Shown here: positions 7,568 to 16,739 of the stretch, one piece after another
How positions within the stretch are numbered: the first letter of the stretch is position 1
Layout: every line of letters starts with the position of its first letter
From: Propionibacteriales bacterium
GTDB lineage: Bacteria > Actinomycetota > Actinomycetes > Propionibacteriales > Nocardioidaceae
Reading direction: 5' to 3'
DNA length: 32,401 bases
Assembly (NCBI GenBank): GCA_025929075.1
Contig: JAICMS010000015.1
Span: forward strand, 1 to 32,401
The notes under the pieces: generated by a model
The model's database searches: none
What the model saw: the letters and a program-made list of their open reading frames with translations, nothing else
Told to the model about the DNA's origin: nothing
Position numbers and translations under genes: made by a program

Positions 7568-8158
7568 GTGAGAAAGGTTCAGTACTTCACGGCTTGCACG
7601 CTCGACGGGTTCATCGCTGACGAGAACAACTCGCTCGACTGGCTGTTCGAGTCACCCCACGACGGCGACGACACCAGCTGGGACGAGTTCATCGGGCCGG
7701 TCGGCGCGCTGGTGATGGGCGCGACGACGTACGAGTGGATGGTCGACCACGACGACCTGCTCGACCATCCGGAGAAGTACGCCGAGTACTACGGCGAGCG
7801 ACCGTGCTGGGTCTTCACCCACCGCGACTTGCCACCGATCCCGGGCGCGCCGCTCACCTTCGTCAGCGGCGATGTGACGCCGGTGTACGACGACATCGTC
7901 CGCACTATCCCCGACGGCAACATCTGGCTGGTCGGGGGCGGTGACCTCGTCGGCCAGTTCGACGATGCGGGGCTGCTCGACGAAGTGTGGCTCGGCATGC
8001 GGCCGGTGTTCCTCGGCGCCGGGGCTCCCCTGCTGCCGCGGCGGATCACGTCGAAGCGGCTGCAGATCCGCGAAGTTCGCCATACCGGGCAGCAGCTCCG
8101 ACTGATCCTCGACGTCTCTCGCCCTCAAGGTGGGCAACCGGCCATCCGGCCGGGCTGA
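7568..8158 (+). CDS. Dihydrofolate-reductase-like (RibD C-terminal domain) protein
   Basis: About 196 residues with the RibD_C/DHFR fold: VRKVQYFTACTLDGFIAD near the N-terminus, GALVMGATTYEWM around residue 47, a central beta strand and the NIWLVGGGDLVGQFDDAGLLDEVWLGMRPVFLGAG signature in the second half. Family knowledge: these NADPH-dependent reductases include the pyrimidine reductase domain of RibD, but stand-alone members mostly have unknown substrates. The GTG at 7568 fits family N-termini; a GTG at 7559 has better spacing from the GGAGAGGGG run at 7546-7554 and would add three residues. The gene is divergent from the HNH gene and convergent with the kinase gene. Confidence 0.85.
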   Translation: MRKVQYFTACTLDGFIADENNSLDWLFESPHDGDDTSWDEFIGPVGALVMGATTYEWMVDHDDLLDHPEKYAEYYGERPCWVFTHRDLPPIPGAPLTFVSGDVTPVYDDIVRTIPDGNIWLVGGGDLVGQFDDAGLLDEVWLGMRPVFLGAGAPLLPRRITSKRLQIREVRHTGQQLRLILDVSRPQGGQPAIRPG

Positions 8159-8194
8159 GCCGACGTCGATGGTGGTGGTCCGGCGCGGTGACCG

Positions 8195-9415
<1,221 letters not shown>

Positions 9416-9719
9416 ACGCTCCTTTGGTCGATCACTCGCTCAAGCCGGACGGCTCACGTCGGAGGTTCTGCCTCGCCCCGCGGACGAACCGCCGCAGCGT
9501 CTCCGGTTCCCGCGAGTGATCAAAGTAGTCGGGTGCGAGCGTGACGGCAGCCTCTCCCGCATTCACGGCCGATAGGCGGTAAGCGGCAGACGGTGCGAGT
9601 CTTCACGAGCAACGCCCCGGCCACCGACCGCGTAACGGTCATGGCAGCAACTGGCTCGGCGGCCGGAGTCAAGCTGCACGGCAGCGGACCTTCCACCCTG
9701 CTCTGCGATGCTGAGCCCC
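9416..9719. other. Non-coding stretch between kinase and DinB-like genes
   Basis: This 304-bp stretch separates two divergent genes. The first bases hold the kinase ribosome-binding site. Short frames on both strands lack conserved composition or a ribosome-binding site. I see no clear promoter or hairpin. Confidence 0.5.
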
Positions 9720-10343
9720 ATGAACGACTACAAGGACGACCTACACGACTACCTCGTTCGGGCCAGGGACGCACTGGTGTGGAAGCTCGACGGTGCCTCG
9801 GAGTACGACGTCCGGCGACCGCTCACCCCGACCGGCACCAATCTGCTCGGCATCGTGAAACACGTCGCTAGCGTCACCCTCGGCTACTTCGGCGAGGTCT
9901 TCGACCGGCCGTCTGGCGTCCCCTTGCCGTGGTTCGCTGAAGGGGCGGACATTAACGCCGACATGTGGGCCACCGCGGACGAGAGCCGAGCGGAGATTCT
10001 CGAGCTCTACCGCCGAGCCTGCGCCCATGCTGACAGCACAATCGACGCGTTGGACCTCGACGACGTCGGTGAGGTTCCGTGGTGGCCCGAAGACCGCCGC
10101 CGCGTCACGTTGCACCAGGCGCTGGTCCACATGCTTGCCGAGATCGAGCGCCACGCCGGCCACGCTGACATCGTGCGCGAGTTGGTCGACGGAAGCACCG
10201 GTGTGCGCGAGGCGGCCACGAACCTGCCCGACGAGGACCAGGCCTGGTGGTCGGCGTACCGCGAACGTCTCGAGCAAGCGGCCCGCGACGCCGCCGCCGC
10301 TCGGATTGAGCCGACGAGAAGCCGGCGACAACCACCCCTATGA
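9720..10343 (+). CDS. DinB/DUF664-like protein
   Basis: The 207-residue protein shows the DinB-like four-helix pattern used by mycothiol- or bacillithiol-dependent enzymes and related proteins of unknown function. It begins DYKDDLHDYLVRARDALVWKLDG and continues through LLGIVKHVASVTLGYFG, with H49, and TLHQALVHMLAEIERHAGHADIVREL, with H136, H143 and H146, as likely metal ligands. The family usually binds Ni or Zn through three His residues. The ATG at 9720 is preferred over the start 12 bases upstream because MNDYKDDL matches family N-termini; there is no Shine-Dalgarno, so it may be leaderless. Its substrate is unknown. Confidence 0.85.
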   Translation: MNDYKDDLHDYLVRARDALVWKLDGASEYDVRRPLTPTGTNLLGIVKHVASVTLGYFGEVFDRPSGVPLPWFAEGADINADMWATADESRAEILELYRRACAHADSTIDALDLDDVGEVPWWPEDRRRVTLHQALVHMLAEIERHAGHADIVRELVDGSTGVREAATNLPDEDQAWWSAYRERLEQAARDAAAARIEPTRSRRQPPL

Positions 10344-10486
10344 GCCAGCGTCACCCGGGTTCGTGCGAACCGGGTCGGACTTCCTCGCGCGCCGGACGAA
10401 TCGGCGTTCGTGTCCCTGTAGCCAAGCAGACGGGTGACCCTGCCTCCCGATGTCCACGCCTTCCGAGCGCTTGAGAGGCTGGCGCT

Positions 10487-11596
10487 GTGAGTCACGATGA
10501 GTCGCTGCAACCGAGCCAACTGCAGCCGACGCGGCTCCCCGACCTGTCGACGCCCTGCCTCGTTGTCGACTCTGACCGGCTCGATCGGAACATCGCCGAG
10601 ATGGCGTCGTACGCCGATAGCCACCGCCTCACGCTGCGGCCGCACGCCAAGACCCACAAGTGCCACCAGATCGCCCGTCGGCAGCTCGACGCGGGTGCCG
10701 CCGGGCTCACGGTGGCGACGATCGGCGAAGCGGAGATCTTCGCGGAGGGCGGCTGCGACGACCTCTTCGTCGCCTACCCGCTCTGGGTCGACCAGCGCCG
10801 CGGTCAGCGGCTGCGCGACCTCGCCGACCGCTGTCGGATCGCGGTCGGGATCGACTCGGCCGAAGGCGCCGAAGCGGTCGCGCGGCACGCCGGCGACCGG
10901 GTCGAGGTGCTGGTCGAGATCGACAGTGGCCACCACCGGACCGGAGTGCCGCCGCAGCATGCCGGTGACGTCGCGACGGCTGCGCGGCGCGCCGGGCTGG
11001 GCGTGCGAGGCGTGTTCACGTTCCCTGGCCACAGCTACGGACCGGGCATGGCCGGCCGGGCAGCGGATGACGAGCGGCGGGCGCTCGAAACTGCGGCGGC
11101 CGCACTGCAGGCCGTGGGCGTCGACGCCACCACCGTCAGCGGCGGTTCGACGCCGTCTGCCCATCGGACCGACAGCGGTCCGCTGACCGAGATCCGCCCT
11201 GGCGTCTACGTCTTCGGCGACGCCCAGCAGGTCGAGCTCCGCACCTGCGCCTTCGACGACGTCGCCCTCTGCGCGGCGGCCACCGTGGTCAGCCGCGGCA
11301 CCGGCCGGGTGACCCTCGACGCCGGCGGCAAGGTCCTCGGCGCCGACCGCGCGACCTGGTCGACCGGCTACGGCCGCCTCCCCGACCAGCCCGACGCCCG
11401 GATCACGGCGCTGTCGGAACATCACGCCACGGTGTCGTGGCCTGAGGGGGTACGTCGACCAGAGCTGGGCGCCGTCGTACGCGTCATCCCCAACCATGTC
11501 TGCGCCACCGTCAACCTCGCCGACGAGCTCATCGTCGTCAGCGCCGGGCAAGTGGTCGACACCTGGCCGGTGGCGGCCCGCGGCGCCAACACCTAG
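10487..11596 (+). CDS. D-threonine aldolase / D-serine dehydratase-like PLP enzyme
   Basis: The 369-residue fold-type III PLP enzyme has an alanine-racemase-like N-terminal barrel with the PLP-binding lysine K55 in RPHAKTHK. EIDSGHHRTGV and VSGGSTPSA are the phosphate- and cofactor-binding loops, and a C-terminal barrel carries PNHVCATVNLADE, whose His and Cys bind the metal (Mn or Zn) in this family. Family knowledge: members cleave D-threonine to glycine and acetaldehyde or dehydrate D-serine; which applies here is undecided. The GTG start follows GAGAGG at 10473-10478 with good spacing. No neighbouring gene suggests the pathway. Confidence 0.88.
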   Translation: MSHDESLQPSQLQPTRLPDLSTPCLVVDSDRLDRNIAEMASYADSHRLTLRPHAKTHKCHQIARRQLDAGAAGLTVATIGEAEIFAEGGCDDLFVAYPLWVDQRRGQRLRDLADRCRIAVGIDSAEGAEAVARHAGDRVEVLVEIDSGHHRTGVPPQHAGDVATAARRAGLGVRGVFTFPGHSYGPGMAGRAADDERRALETAAAALQAVGVDATTVSGGSTPSAHRTDSGPLTEIRPGVYVFGDAQQVELRTCAFDDVALCAAATVVSRGTGRVTLDAGGKVLGADRATWSTGYGRLPDQPDARITALSEHHATVSWPEGVRRPELGAVVRVIPNHVCATVNLADELIVVSAGQVVDTWPVAARGANT

Positions 11597-11617
11597 GCCC
11601 CCGCCACGGCCCCCAGC

Positions 11618-11675
11618 CGCCGAACGCACCTTGAGGGATCCGGGCAGCTATGGCGACCCGAACTCCTCAAGATCG
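11618..11675. repeat. 58-bp intergenic repeat, unit 1
   Basis: The unit starts with CGCCGAAC and ends with GATCG. It matches unit 2 at 56 of 58 positions. CTTGAGG (11630-11636) and CCTCAAG (11665-11671) form a perfect 7-bp inverted repeat around a 28-nt loop. Confidence 0.85.
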
Positions 11676-11722
11676 GTCGAACCGGGACGCGACCCAACAG
11701 CCCCTGATGATCACCACCCGAG

Positions 11723-11780
11723 CGCCGAACGAACCTTGAGGGATCCGGGCAGCTATGGCGACCCGAACTCCTCATGATCG
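11723..11780. repeat. 58-bp intergenic repeat, unit 2
   Basis: This unit is a direct copy of unit 1 starting 105 bp downstream. The two differences are at 11732 (A for C) and 11775 (T for A); the second breaks one pair of the inverted repeat. Confidence 0.85.
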
Positions 11781-11841
11781 CCACCCGCCGAACCCGAACT
11801 TGAGGGATTTCGGCGGCCGGAGCGACGGCAATCCCTCAGGA
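11781..11841. repeat. Diverged third repeat unit with 11-bp hairpin
   Basis: After the same CCACCCG-CCGAAC lead-in, CTTGAGGGATT (11799-11809) pairs with AATCCCTCAGG (11830-11840) with one mismatch over 11 bp. The central sequence differs from units 1 and 2, but the stem is kept and longer. Confidence 0.6.
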
Positions 11842-11904
11842 CCAGAGCGCCAACGGACGTCGCGACCACGGGCGAGGATCGGACCCCAAACCATGCCGGC
11901 CACA

Positions 11905-11910
11905 TAGAAT
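11905..11910 (+). promoter_or_regulatory. -10 box TAGAAT of a leaderless gene
   Basis: TAGAAT ends six bases before the GTG at 11917, so the transcript would start at or next to the start codon. No clear -35 box is visible. Confidence 0.55.
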
Positions 11911-11916
11911 CCACCG

Positions 11917-12213
11917 GTGATCTTCCGTGGAGTGCGCGCCACGAGGCCCTACCCCGACCACGGGCTGCAGTCACGCGACTGGGCGCACCTGCCACCGCAG
12001 CAGGTGCGGCTCGACCAGCTGATCACGACCAAGGACACCCTCGACCTCGCGACGTTGCTCGACGAGGACTCGACGTTTTACGGCGATCTCTTCGCCCACG
12101 TGGTGCAGTGGCGCGGCGACCTCTACCTCGAGGACGGTCTGCACCGGGCGCTGCGGGCGGCTCTGCAGCAGCGCCAGGTGCTGCATGCCCGTGTGCATGT
12201 GCTCGACGGGTAG
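11917..12213 (+). CDS. Conserved actinobacterial ParB-like / 'VapB-family' small protein
   Basis: The 98-residue protein reads VRLDQLITTKDTLDLATLLDEDSTFYGDLFAHVVQWRGDLYLEDGLHRALRAALQQRQV in its middle and end. The DLYLEDGLHRALRAALQQ part resembles the ParB/Srx-like motif (a D/E-G-x-HR segment). Similar actinobacterial proteins are often labelled VapB-family antitoxin, though this is not a ribbon-helix-helix VapB and no toxin is next to it. It precedes a LytR_C-domain gene on the same strand, a pairing I recall in other actinomycetes. The GTG at 11917 is supported by the -10 box and by the conserved MIFRGVR start. Function unknown. Confidence 0.75.
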   Translation: MIFRGVRATRPYPDHGLQSRDWAHLPPQQVRLDQLITTKDTLDLATLLDEDSTFYGDLFAHVVQWRGDLYLEDGLHRALRAALQQRQVLHARVHVLDG

Positions 12214-12285
12214 ATCACACTTGTTGACGGGCTCCTGCCGATCAGCGGAGCCGGGCCCAGTCGGCGACCGAGAGGAGGGGCAGCA

Positions 12286-12825
12286 GTGGCGGTGCGTACG
12301 CCGATCACGCTGCTCGTGCTCGTGGGCATCCTGCTCGGCGCTGCCTACTACGGGTGGCAGACGGTCATCAACCCGGCCACGGAGGCCACCACGACTCAGG
12401 GTCCCACCCACGCGTCCAAGCCGACATGTGTGAAGCAGAAGCAGTTCCTGAAGGGGCAGGAGATCAAGGCGGCCGACATCGTGGTCAACGTCTTCAATGC
12501 CGGCACGATCAGCGGCCTGGCCGGCGACGCGTTGTCCGCCCTGCATCAGAAAGGCTTCCAGATGGGCATTGCCGCCAACCCGCCGGGCGGCGTGGGCGCC
12601 ACCAATGTCACCGTGCTGACCGACTCGCCGCAGTCGCCGGAGGTGAGGCTGGTTGTCAGCCAATTCCTCGGCAAGGTGCTCGTGCGTAAAGGGCCGAACC
12701 TGGCGCCCGGCATCGACGTGGTCATCGGCCAGGACTTCAAAGGCATCGCGGAGAAGGCGCCGACCACGCTGCGGCTGAGCCACGACGTCACCACGTGTCT
12801 GCACCTGGTGACGCCGGCCGCCTGA
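12286..12825 (+). CDS. Membrane-anchored LytR_C-domain protein
   Basis: The 179-residue protein has an N-terminal membrane anchor at about 6-25 (ITLLVLVGILLGAAYYGW), a Thr/Pro-rich linker, and a LytR C-terminal domain at about 64-150. That domain includes DIVVNVFNAGTISGLAGDALSALHQKGFQMG and the later VVIGQDF segment. Family knowledge: LytR_C occurs on the outside of actinobacterial cells, alone or attached to LCP wall-polymer ligases; its ligand is not settled. Two cysteines, C48 (PTCVK) and C172 (TTCLH), could form an extracellular disulfide. The GTG start has an excellent GAGGAGGGG upstream. It lies 72 bp downstream of the preceding small protein gene. Confidence 0.85.
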   Translation: MAVRTPITLLVLVGILLGAAYYGWQTVINPATEATTTQGPTHASKPTCVKQKQFLKGQEIKAADIVVNVFNAGTISGLAGDALSALHQKGFQMGIAANPPGGVGATNVTVLTDSPQSPEVRLVVSQFLGKVLVRKGPNLAPGIDVVIGQDFKGIAEKAPTTLRLSHDVTTCLHLVTPAA

Positions 12826-12910
12826 CTCGGCTGCACCGACGGCCCGAGGCCGCGGGACGTGACCGGTCCGATCCGCCCGACCGGCCCGCAGCCGTCGTAC
12901 GGCGACACAC

Positions 12911-14401
12911 TCAGCGCGGGCGCGACGTCCGCAGCCACCCGGCGAGCCGCCCATCCCGGCTGATCGCCTGCAGCCGTCGCTCGGTCGCCTCCCTATCGCC
13001 ACGTGGCGTGACCACGAGCAGGTCGTCGCCACGTTGCAGCACCGTCTGGGCGGTCGGCGTAAAGCTCACGCCACCCCGGACGATCAGCGACACGTTGGTG
13101 CCTCGCCGCAACCGCAGCTCACCGATCTCCACGCCGTGCAACCGTGACTGCGCCGTGACATGGATCTGCAGCAGATCGGCGGCGATCCGCTCCAACGGCG
13201 CGGCCTCGACTTCGACATCGCGACCCCGCTCGACCGTCACTCCCAGCCGACCGGCGATCCACGGCAGCGCCGGCGCCTGCAGCAGCGTCAGCACGATCAC
13301 CAACACGAAGACGAGGTCGAAGACGTCACCGGCCCGACCCACCCCATGAGCCAGCGGGATCGTCGCCATCACGATCGGCACGGCCCCACGCAGTCCGCCG
13401 ATCGACAAGAAGGCCTGCTCTCGCAACCGCAGCCGGAAGGCCGCGCTGCTCAGCAGCACACTCACCGGCCGCGCCACAAACGTGAGCACCGCACCGACCA
13501 CGACCCCAGTCACCACATGTGTCCAGCGGAAATGCGCCGGTGACGCAAGCAGCCCGAGCATCACGAACAGCCCAATCTGCGCCAGCCAGCCGAGCCCCTC
13601 GCCAAACGACCGGGTCGCCATCCGGTGCGGCAGCTCGGCGTTTCCGAGCCACAACGCGGTCACGTAGACGGCGGCGAAGCCGCTGGCATGGATGGCCGAC
13701 GCGACGCCGTACGACAAGACCGTCAGCGCCAGCACCGACACCGGATAAAGGCCGGACGCCGGCAGCGCCACCCGGCGCAACAGCCACGCCCCCACGACAC
13801 CCAGCGCCACGCCCACGAGCAGCCCCACGACAAGCTCGTAGACGACAGTGCCGACGAATTCCAGGGCGCCACCGGCGTCGGCTTTGCTGAGCAGTACGAC
13901 GAGCAGCACCGTGGCGGCGTCGTTGAGGCCGGATTCCGCCTCAAGCGCCCCGCGCAGCACCGGCCGCAGCGGCACTCTGCGCAGGACGGCGAAGACCGCC
14001 GCCGCGTCCGTCGGCGAGGTCACCGCGCCGACCAGGAATGACAGGTGCCACGGGAAGCCGAGCAGCACATGAATGAGCGCGGCCACTACGACGACGCTGA
14101 CCCCCACGCCGACTGTCGCGAGGGTGAGACCGACACCGGCCGACGGACGGACCTCCGACCATTTGGTGGTGAGGCCGCCCTCGGCCAGGATCACCACCAA
14201 CGCGGCGAAGCCGAGAGCCTGGGCCGTGTTGGCGTCGTCGAACCTGATCCCGAGTCCCGCGTCGCCGAGCGCAATGCCCATCCCGAGATAGATGAGCAGG
14301 CTGGGCAGCCCGATGACCACGGTGCCGCGCACGGCCAGCACGGCGAGCAGCAGCACCGCAGCGCCGACCAGCAGGAACTGGTCGAGCGACTGCACGTCCA
14401 T
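12911..14401 (-). CDS. CPA1-type potassium or sodium / proton antiporter with TrkA-C domain
   Basis: The 496-residue protein has about 12 membrane helices. The ion-site motifs of cation/proton antiporters are present: SPTDAAAV with T131-D132 and SGLNDAATV with N160-D161, on the two broken or central helices. Helix 1 begins around residue 9 and the membrane part ends near 385. Residues about 395-480 are a cytosolic TrkA_C-like domain (LLQIHVTAQSRLHG...GTNVSLIVRGG...LQRGDDLLVVTPRGD), as in NhaP2/CvrA-type potassium/proton antiporters, where it senses ligand. Expected role: pH and cation homeostasis in the cell membrane. The ATG ending at 14401 begins the first predicted helix region. It is convergent with the LytR_C gene. 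Confidence 0.9.
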   Translation of the reverse strand: MDVQSLDQFLLVGAAVLLLAVLAVRGTVVIGLPSLLIYLGMGIALGDAGLGIRFDDANTAQALGFAALVVILAEGGLTTKWSEVRPSAGVGLTLATVGVGVSVVVVAALIHVLLGFPWHLSFLVGAVTSPTDAAAVFAVLRRVPLRPVLRGALEAESGLNDAATVLLVVLLSKADAGGALEFVGTVVYELVVGLLVGVALGVVGAWLLRRVALPASGLYPVSVLALTVLSYGVASAIHASGFAAVYVTALWLGNAELPHRMATRSFGEGLGWLAQIGLFVMLGLLASPAHFRWTHVVTGVVVGAVLTFVARPVSVLLSSAAFRLRLREQAFLSIGGLRGAVPIVMATIPLAHGVGRAGDVFDLVFVLVIVLTLLQAPALPWIAGRLGVTVERGRDVEVEAAPLERIAADLLQIHVTAQSRLHGVEIGELRLRRGTNVSLIVRGGVSFTPTAQTVLQRGDDLLVVTPRGDREATERRLQAISRDGRLAGWLRTSRPR

Positions 14402-14695
14402 GCCCAGACCCTATGAGGAAGCCCTGGCCCCCGGCTGGTCTCAGCGCCGCAGCCACCAGTCGTCAGCAACGACAACAATCCCAGCCGCGCCGCGCCCCAT
14501 GCACGGTGCCGATGCACCGGATCTCATTGCGCAACGCAGTTTCTGCGAGCTTGCGGAGAACCGCGATCCGCGAAAGCCCCTCCGGAAGACGCCGGTGGCC
14601 CCGTCTCAACGGAAGAACCGCTGAGACGGGGCCATCAGACTGTACGGCGACGGCTCAGGCTAGGGGTGCGAGGTCGCCCGCGCCGTCAACATCGA
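14402..14695. other. Intergenic stretch holding a strong hairpin
   Basis: This 294-bp stretch separates the antiporter and peptidase genes, both on the minus strand. Apart from the hairpin at 14597-14633 I see no gene. The antiporter promoter should be near 14410-14560, but no clear box stands out. Confidence 0.5.
14597..14633. terminator. Strong hairpin terminator downstream of the G1 peptidase gene
   Basis: The arms 14597-14612 and 14618-14633 pair at 15 of 16 positions around a 5-base loop (AAGAA), with GGCCCCGTCTCA as the outer stem. There is no T-run on either side, as is common in high-G+C actinobacterial terminators. It lies about 60 bp past the stop of the minus-strand peptidase gene. 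Confidence 0.8.
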
Positions 14696-15445
14696 TCAGC
14701 TCAGCGGCACCATCTTGAAGTTGGTCTTGTGCCGGATCGGCGTCGCGGTGTAGATCGTCGAGCTGCCGCTCTGCGTGTCGTACTCCGTCGGGCTCCAGCT
14801 CTTCAGCGACTTGCCGTTGAACTTCACGTTCGTGAACTTCTGGACCTGGAAGTCCGGATAGCCACCGGGTGCCTCGATGACCGCCTCGGCCGACAGCCGC
14901 TGAGCGCTCGCCAGACTCTGGGTGACCGACTCGGTCCAGCCCTTGGTCACGTCGGAGATCTTGAGGGTGAACTGGGTTCCGTTCGCCGTGACCGAGGCGT
15001 TGAACGTGTCACCGACCGAGATCGGGTCCGAGTAGTAGACGGGCGACTGCGGGTACATCTCGTACCACGCCGAGTACTCAGGGGTGCTCCCGTTGCACTC
15101 GGTCTGGACGCCGGTTTGCTCGACCGTCGAACTGCCGTCACCGTCGATCCCCACCCATGGCGCGAACAGCGCGAACCCGTTGCACGTCACCTTGGCGACC
15201 GTCCACGAGGCAGATGCCTTGGTGAACGTCCCGGCGCTGCGGATGGCGACGTAGCCACCCCAGTTGGAGATGGTTCCCGGCCCGACGTGCAGCGGGCCAC
15301 CGATCGTGACGTGGTGGTCGATCGCGCCGAACGAGGCGGTCGCGGCAGAGACAGTTGGCGCCGCCGCAACGGCGGTGACCGCCATCGGGGCGAAGAGCGC
15401 CAGTGCAGAGACACCGATCGCGGTGCCTCGACGCAAGGTGAACAT
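14696..15445 (-). CDS. Secreted G1-family glutamic peptidase (eqolisin-like)
   Basis: The 249-residue secreted protein has a signal peptide (Arg-rich start, hydrophobic core to about residue 28, AVAAAP-type cleavage) and a short pro-segment. The G1 peptidase domain starts near residue 58 with SNWGGYVA and continues with SASWTV, APWVGIDGDG, VEQTG, YSAWYEMYP and LSAEAVIEAPGG. By comparison with scytalidoglutamic peptidase, the catalytic pair would be Q110 (in VEQTG) and E187 (in SAEAVIE). Family knowledge: acid-active endopeptidases, best known in fungi and present in some bacteria. An AAGGAG lies 13 nt before this ATG but only 6-7 nt before a TTG at 15451, so translation may start two codons earlier. 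A strong terminator follows. Confidence 0.85.
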   Translation of the reverse strand: MFTLRRGTAIGVSALALFAPMAVTAVAAAPTVSAATASFGAIDHHVTIGGPLHVGPGTISNWGGYVAIRSAGTFTKASASWTVAKVTCNGFALFAPWVGIDGDGSSTVEQTGVQTECNGSTPEYSAWYEMYPQSPVYYSDPISVGDTFNASVTANGTQFTLKISDVTKGWTESVTQSLASAQRLSAEAVIEAPGGYPDFQVQKFTNVKFNGKSLKSWSPTEYDTQSGSSTIYTATPIRHKTNFKMVPLS

Positions 15446-15601
15446 GGACAAGGTCTGCTCCTTGCTTTGACATGGGTAGAGGTGCGACGCGCAGTTGGTA
15501 CCTTCCTCCGTCGCCGCCGACGCGTCAACAGGCACGCCGCTGTCGACTTCTCCCCAACAAACCGTCAACGACGGCCATGGCATAACGGAACCTTCGGTCT
15601 C

Positions 15602-15607
15602 TAGGGT
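15602..15607 (+). promoter_or_regulatory. -10 box TAGGGT of the LLM oxidoreductase gene
   Basis: TAGGGT ends six bases before the ATG at 15614, and no Shine-Dalgarno lies between them. A leaderless start is likely. No clear -35 box is visible. Confidence 0.5.
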
Positions 15608-15613
15608 TGGCTC

Positions 15614-16525
15614 ATGGCGCGTCCCTGCAAGATCGGTGTCCAGCTGCCTGAGGTCGAGAGGTTCGTGGCGTGGCCTGAGTACGTCGACATGGCGCGGCGG
15701 GCAGAGGACGCCGGCTATGACTCGATCTGGGTCGGCGACCACCTCCTCTACGACCTGCCAGACGGGTCGACTCGGGGGCCGCATGAGGCGTGGACGACGC
15801 TCGCAGCGCTGGCGGCCTGCACCGACCGGGTGCAGATCGGCCCGCTCGTTGCGGCCACGCCGTTTCATGCCCCGGCGATGCTGGCCAAACAGGCCGCGAC
15901 CGTCGACGCAATCTCTGGGGGCCGACTCATCGTCGGGTTGGGGGCGGGCTGGAACCGACGGGAGTTCGACGCGTTCGGCTTTCCGTACGACCACCGCGTG
16001 TCGCGCTTCGAGGAGGCGCTGGCGATCATCGTCTCGCTCCTGCACGAAGGGCGGACAACCTTCCACGGCCGTTTCTACGACGTCGACGACTGCGTCTTGG
16101 ACCCGCGACCCGTCAGAGAGGGAGGGCCGCCGATCATGTTGGGCTCCAACAGCCCCCGCATGCTGAGCATCGGGCTGCCGGTCGTCGACTCCTGGAACGT
16201 CTGGTGGAGCACCTATGGGAACTCCATCGAGGGGTTCGCGGAGACCAAGGCAGCGGTCGACGCCGCCACGCCACAGGGACGTTCCGTCGAGGCCACGGCT
16301 GCGGTTCTGGTCACGATGACTGCCGGTCGCGGCCGCCTGATGGGTGAGCGGTACGACGACAACGTCGCAGTGGTCACGCCCGACGACCTGGACGACCACG
16401 TGCGCGGCCTGGCCGGCGTCGGAGCGACGCACCTACAGCTTGTGCTGGACCCGATCACCGCCGAAAGCATCGAGACGGTCGGCTCAGCACTGGCTGACTT
16501 CGACCATCCTGCGCAGGTCCCCTGA
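15614..16525 (+). CDS. LLM-class F420-dependent oxidoreductase
   Basis: The 303-residue luciferase-like TIM barrel has KIGVQLPEVE, the WPEYVDMARRAEDAGYDSIWVGDHLL segment (about 20-44), IGPLVAATPFHAPAMLAKQAATVDAISGGRLIVGLGAGW (about 75-112) and an FGFPYDHRVSRFEEAL segment. These are standard for F420- or FMN-using hydride-transfer enzymes. F420 is the more likely cofactor in an actinomycete; the substrate is unknown. The gene is divergent from the G1 peptidase gene with 168 bp between starts, and is followed by a secreted propeller gene after 214 bp. The ATG is supported by the -10 box placed immediately upstream. Confidence 0.88.
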   Translation: MARPCKIGVQLPEVERFVAWPEYVDMARRAEDAGYDSIWVGDHLLYDLPDGSTRGPHEAWTTLAALAACTDRVQIGPLVAATPFHAPAMLAKQAATVDAISGGRLIVGLGAGWNRREFDAFGFPYDHRVSRFEEALAIIVSLLHEGRTTFHGRFYDVDDCVLDPRPVREGGPPIMLGSNSPRMLSIGLPVVDSWNVWWSTYGNSIEGFAETKAAVDAATPQGRSVEATAAVLVTMTAGRGRLMGERYDDNVAVVTPDDLDDHVRGLAGVGATHLQLVLDPITAESIETVGSALADFDHPAQVP

Positions 16526-16739
16526 CTGACATCTTGACCGAGCCCGGAAGAGCAAACGTGCGGAGGCCTTCCGATGCTCACGCTGTGGCAGTGCGGGTGG
16601 TCCGTTGCGTTCCCCACACCGGGGGCACAGCCGCGCTGCGGCGGTAGCCTGATGAACTCGACGAGAATTTTGGGTGTGTGCTGTGACTCGGCGGGTAAAG
16701 TACGGTGGGCGTGGCCAACGTCCACGAAGGGGGGATCCG

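Larger units (their letters stand above)
11597..11916. repeat. Intergenic repeat cluster
   Basis: This 320-bp stretch holds two near-identical 58-bp units and a diverged third, each with inverted arms built around CTTGAGG. The last 15 bp hold a -10 box for the following gene. I see no supported gene; the short frames through the repeats translate them as tandem peptides, without family match. Confidence 0.75.

Noticed and set aside
10007-11629. 540-residue minus-strand frame opposite the DinB and PLP-enzyme genes
   Set aside because: Both plus-strand genes have clear family motifs, and this frame is low-complexity Gly/Arg/Asp/Val sequence.
11593-11784. Short repeat-peptide open frames in the 58-bp repeats
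   Set aside because: No ribosome-binding site; the peptides simply translate the DNA repeat.
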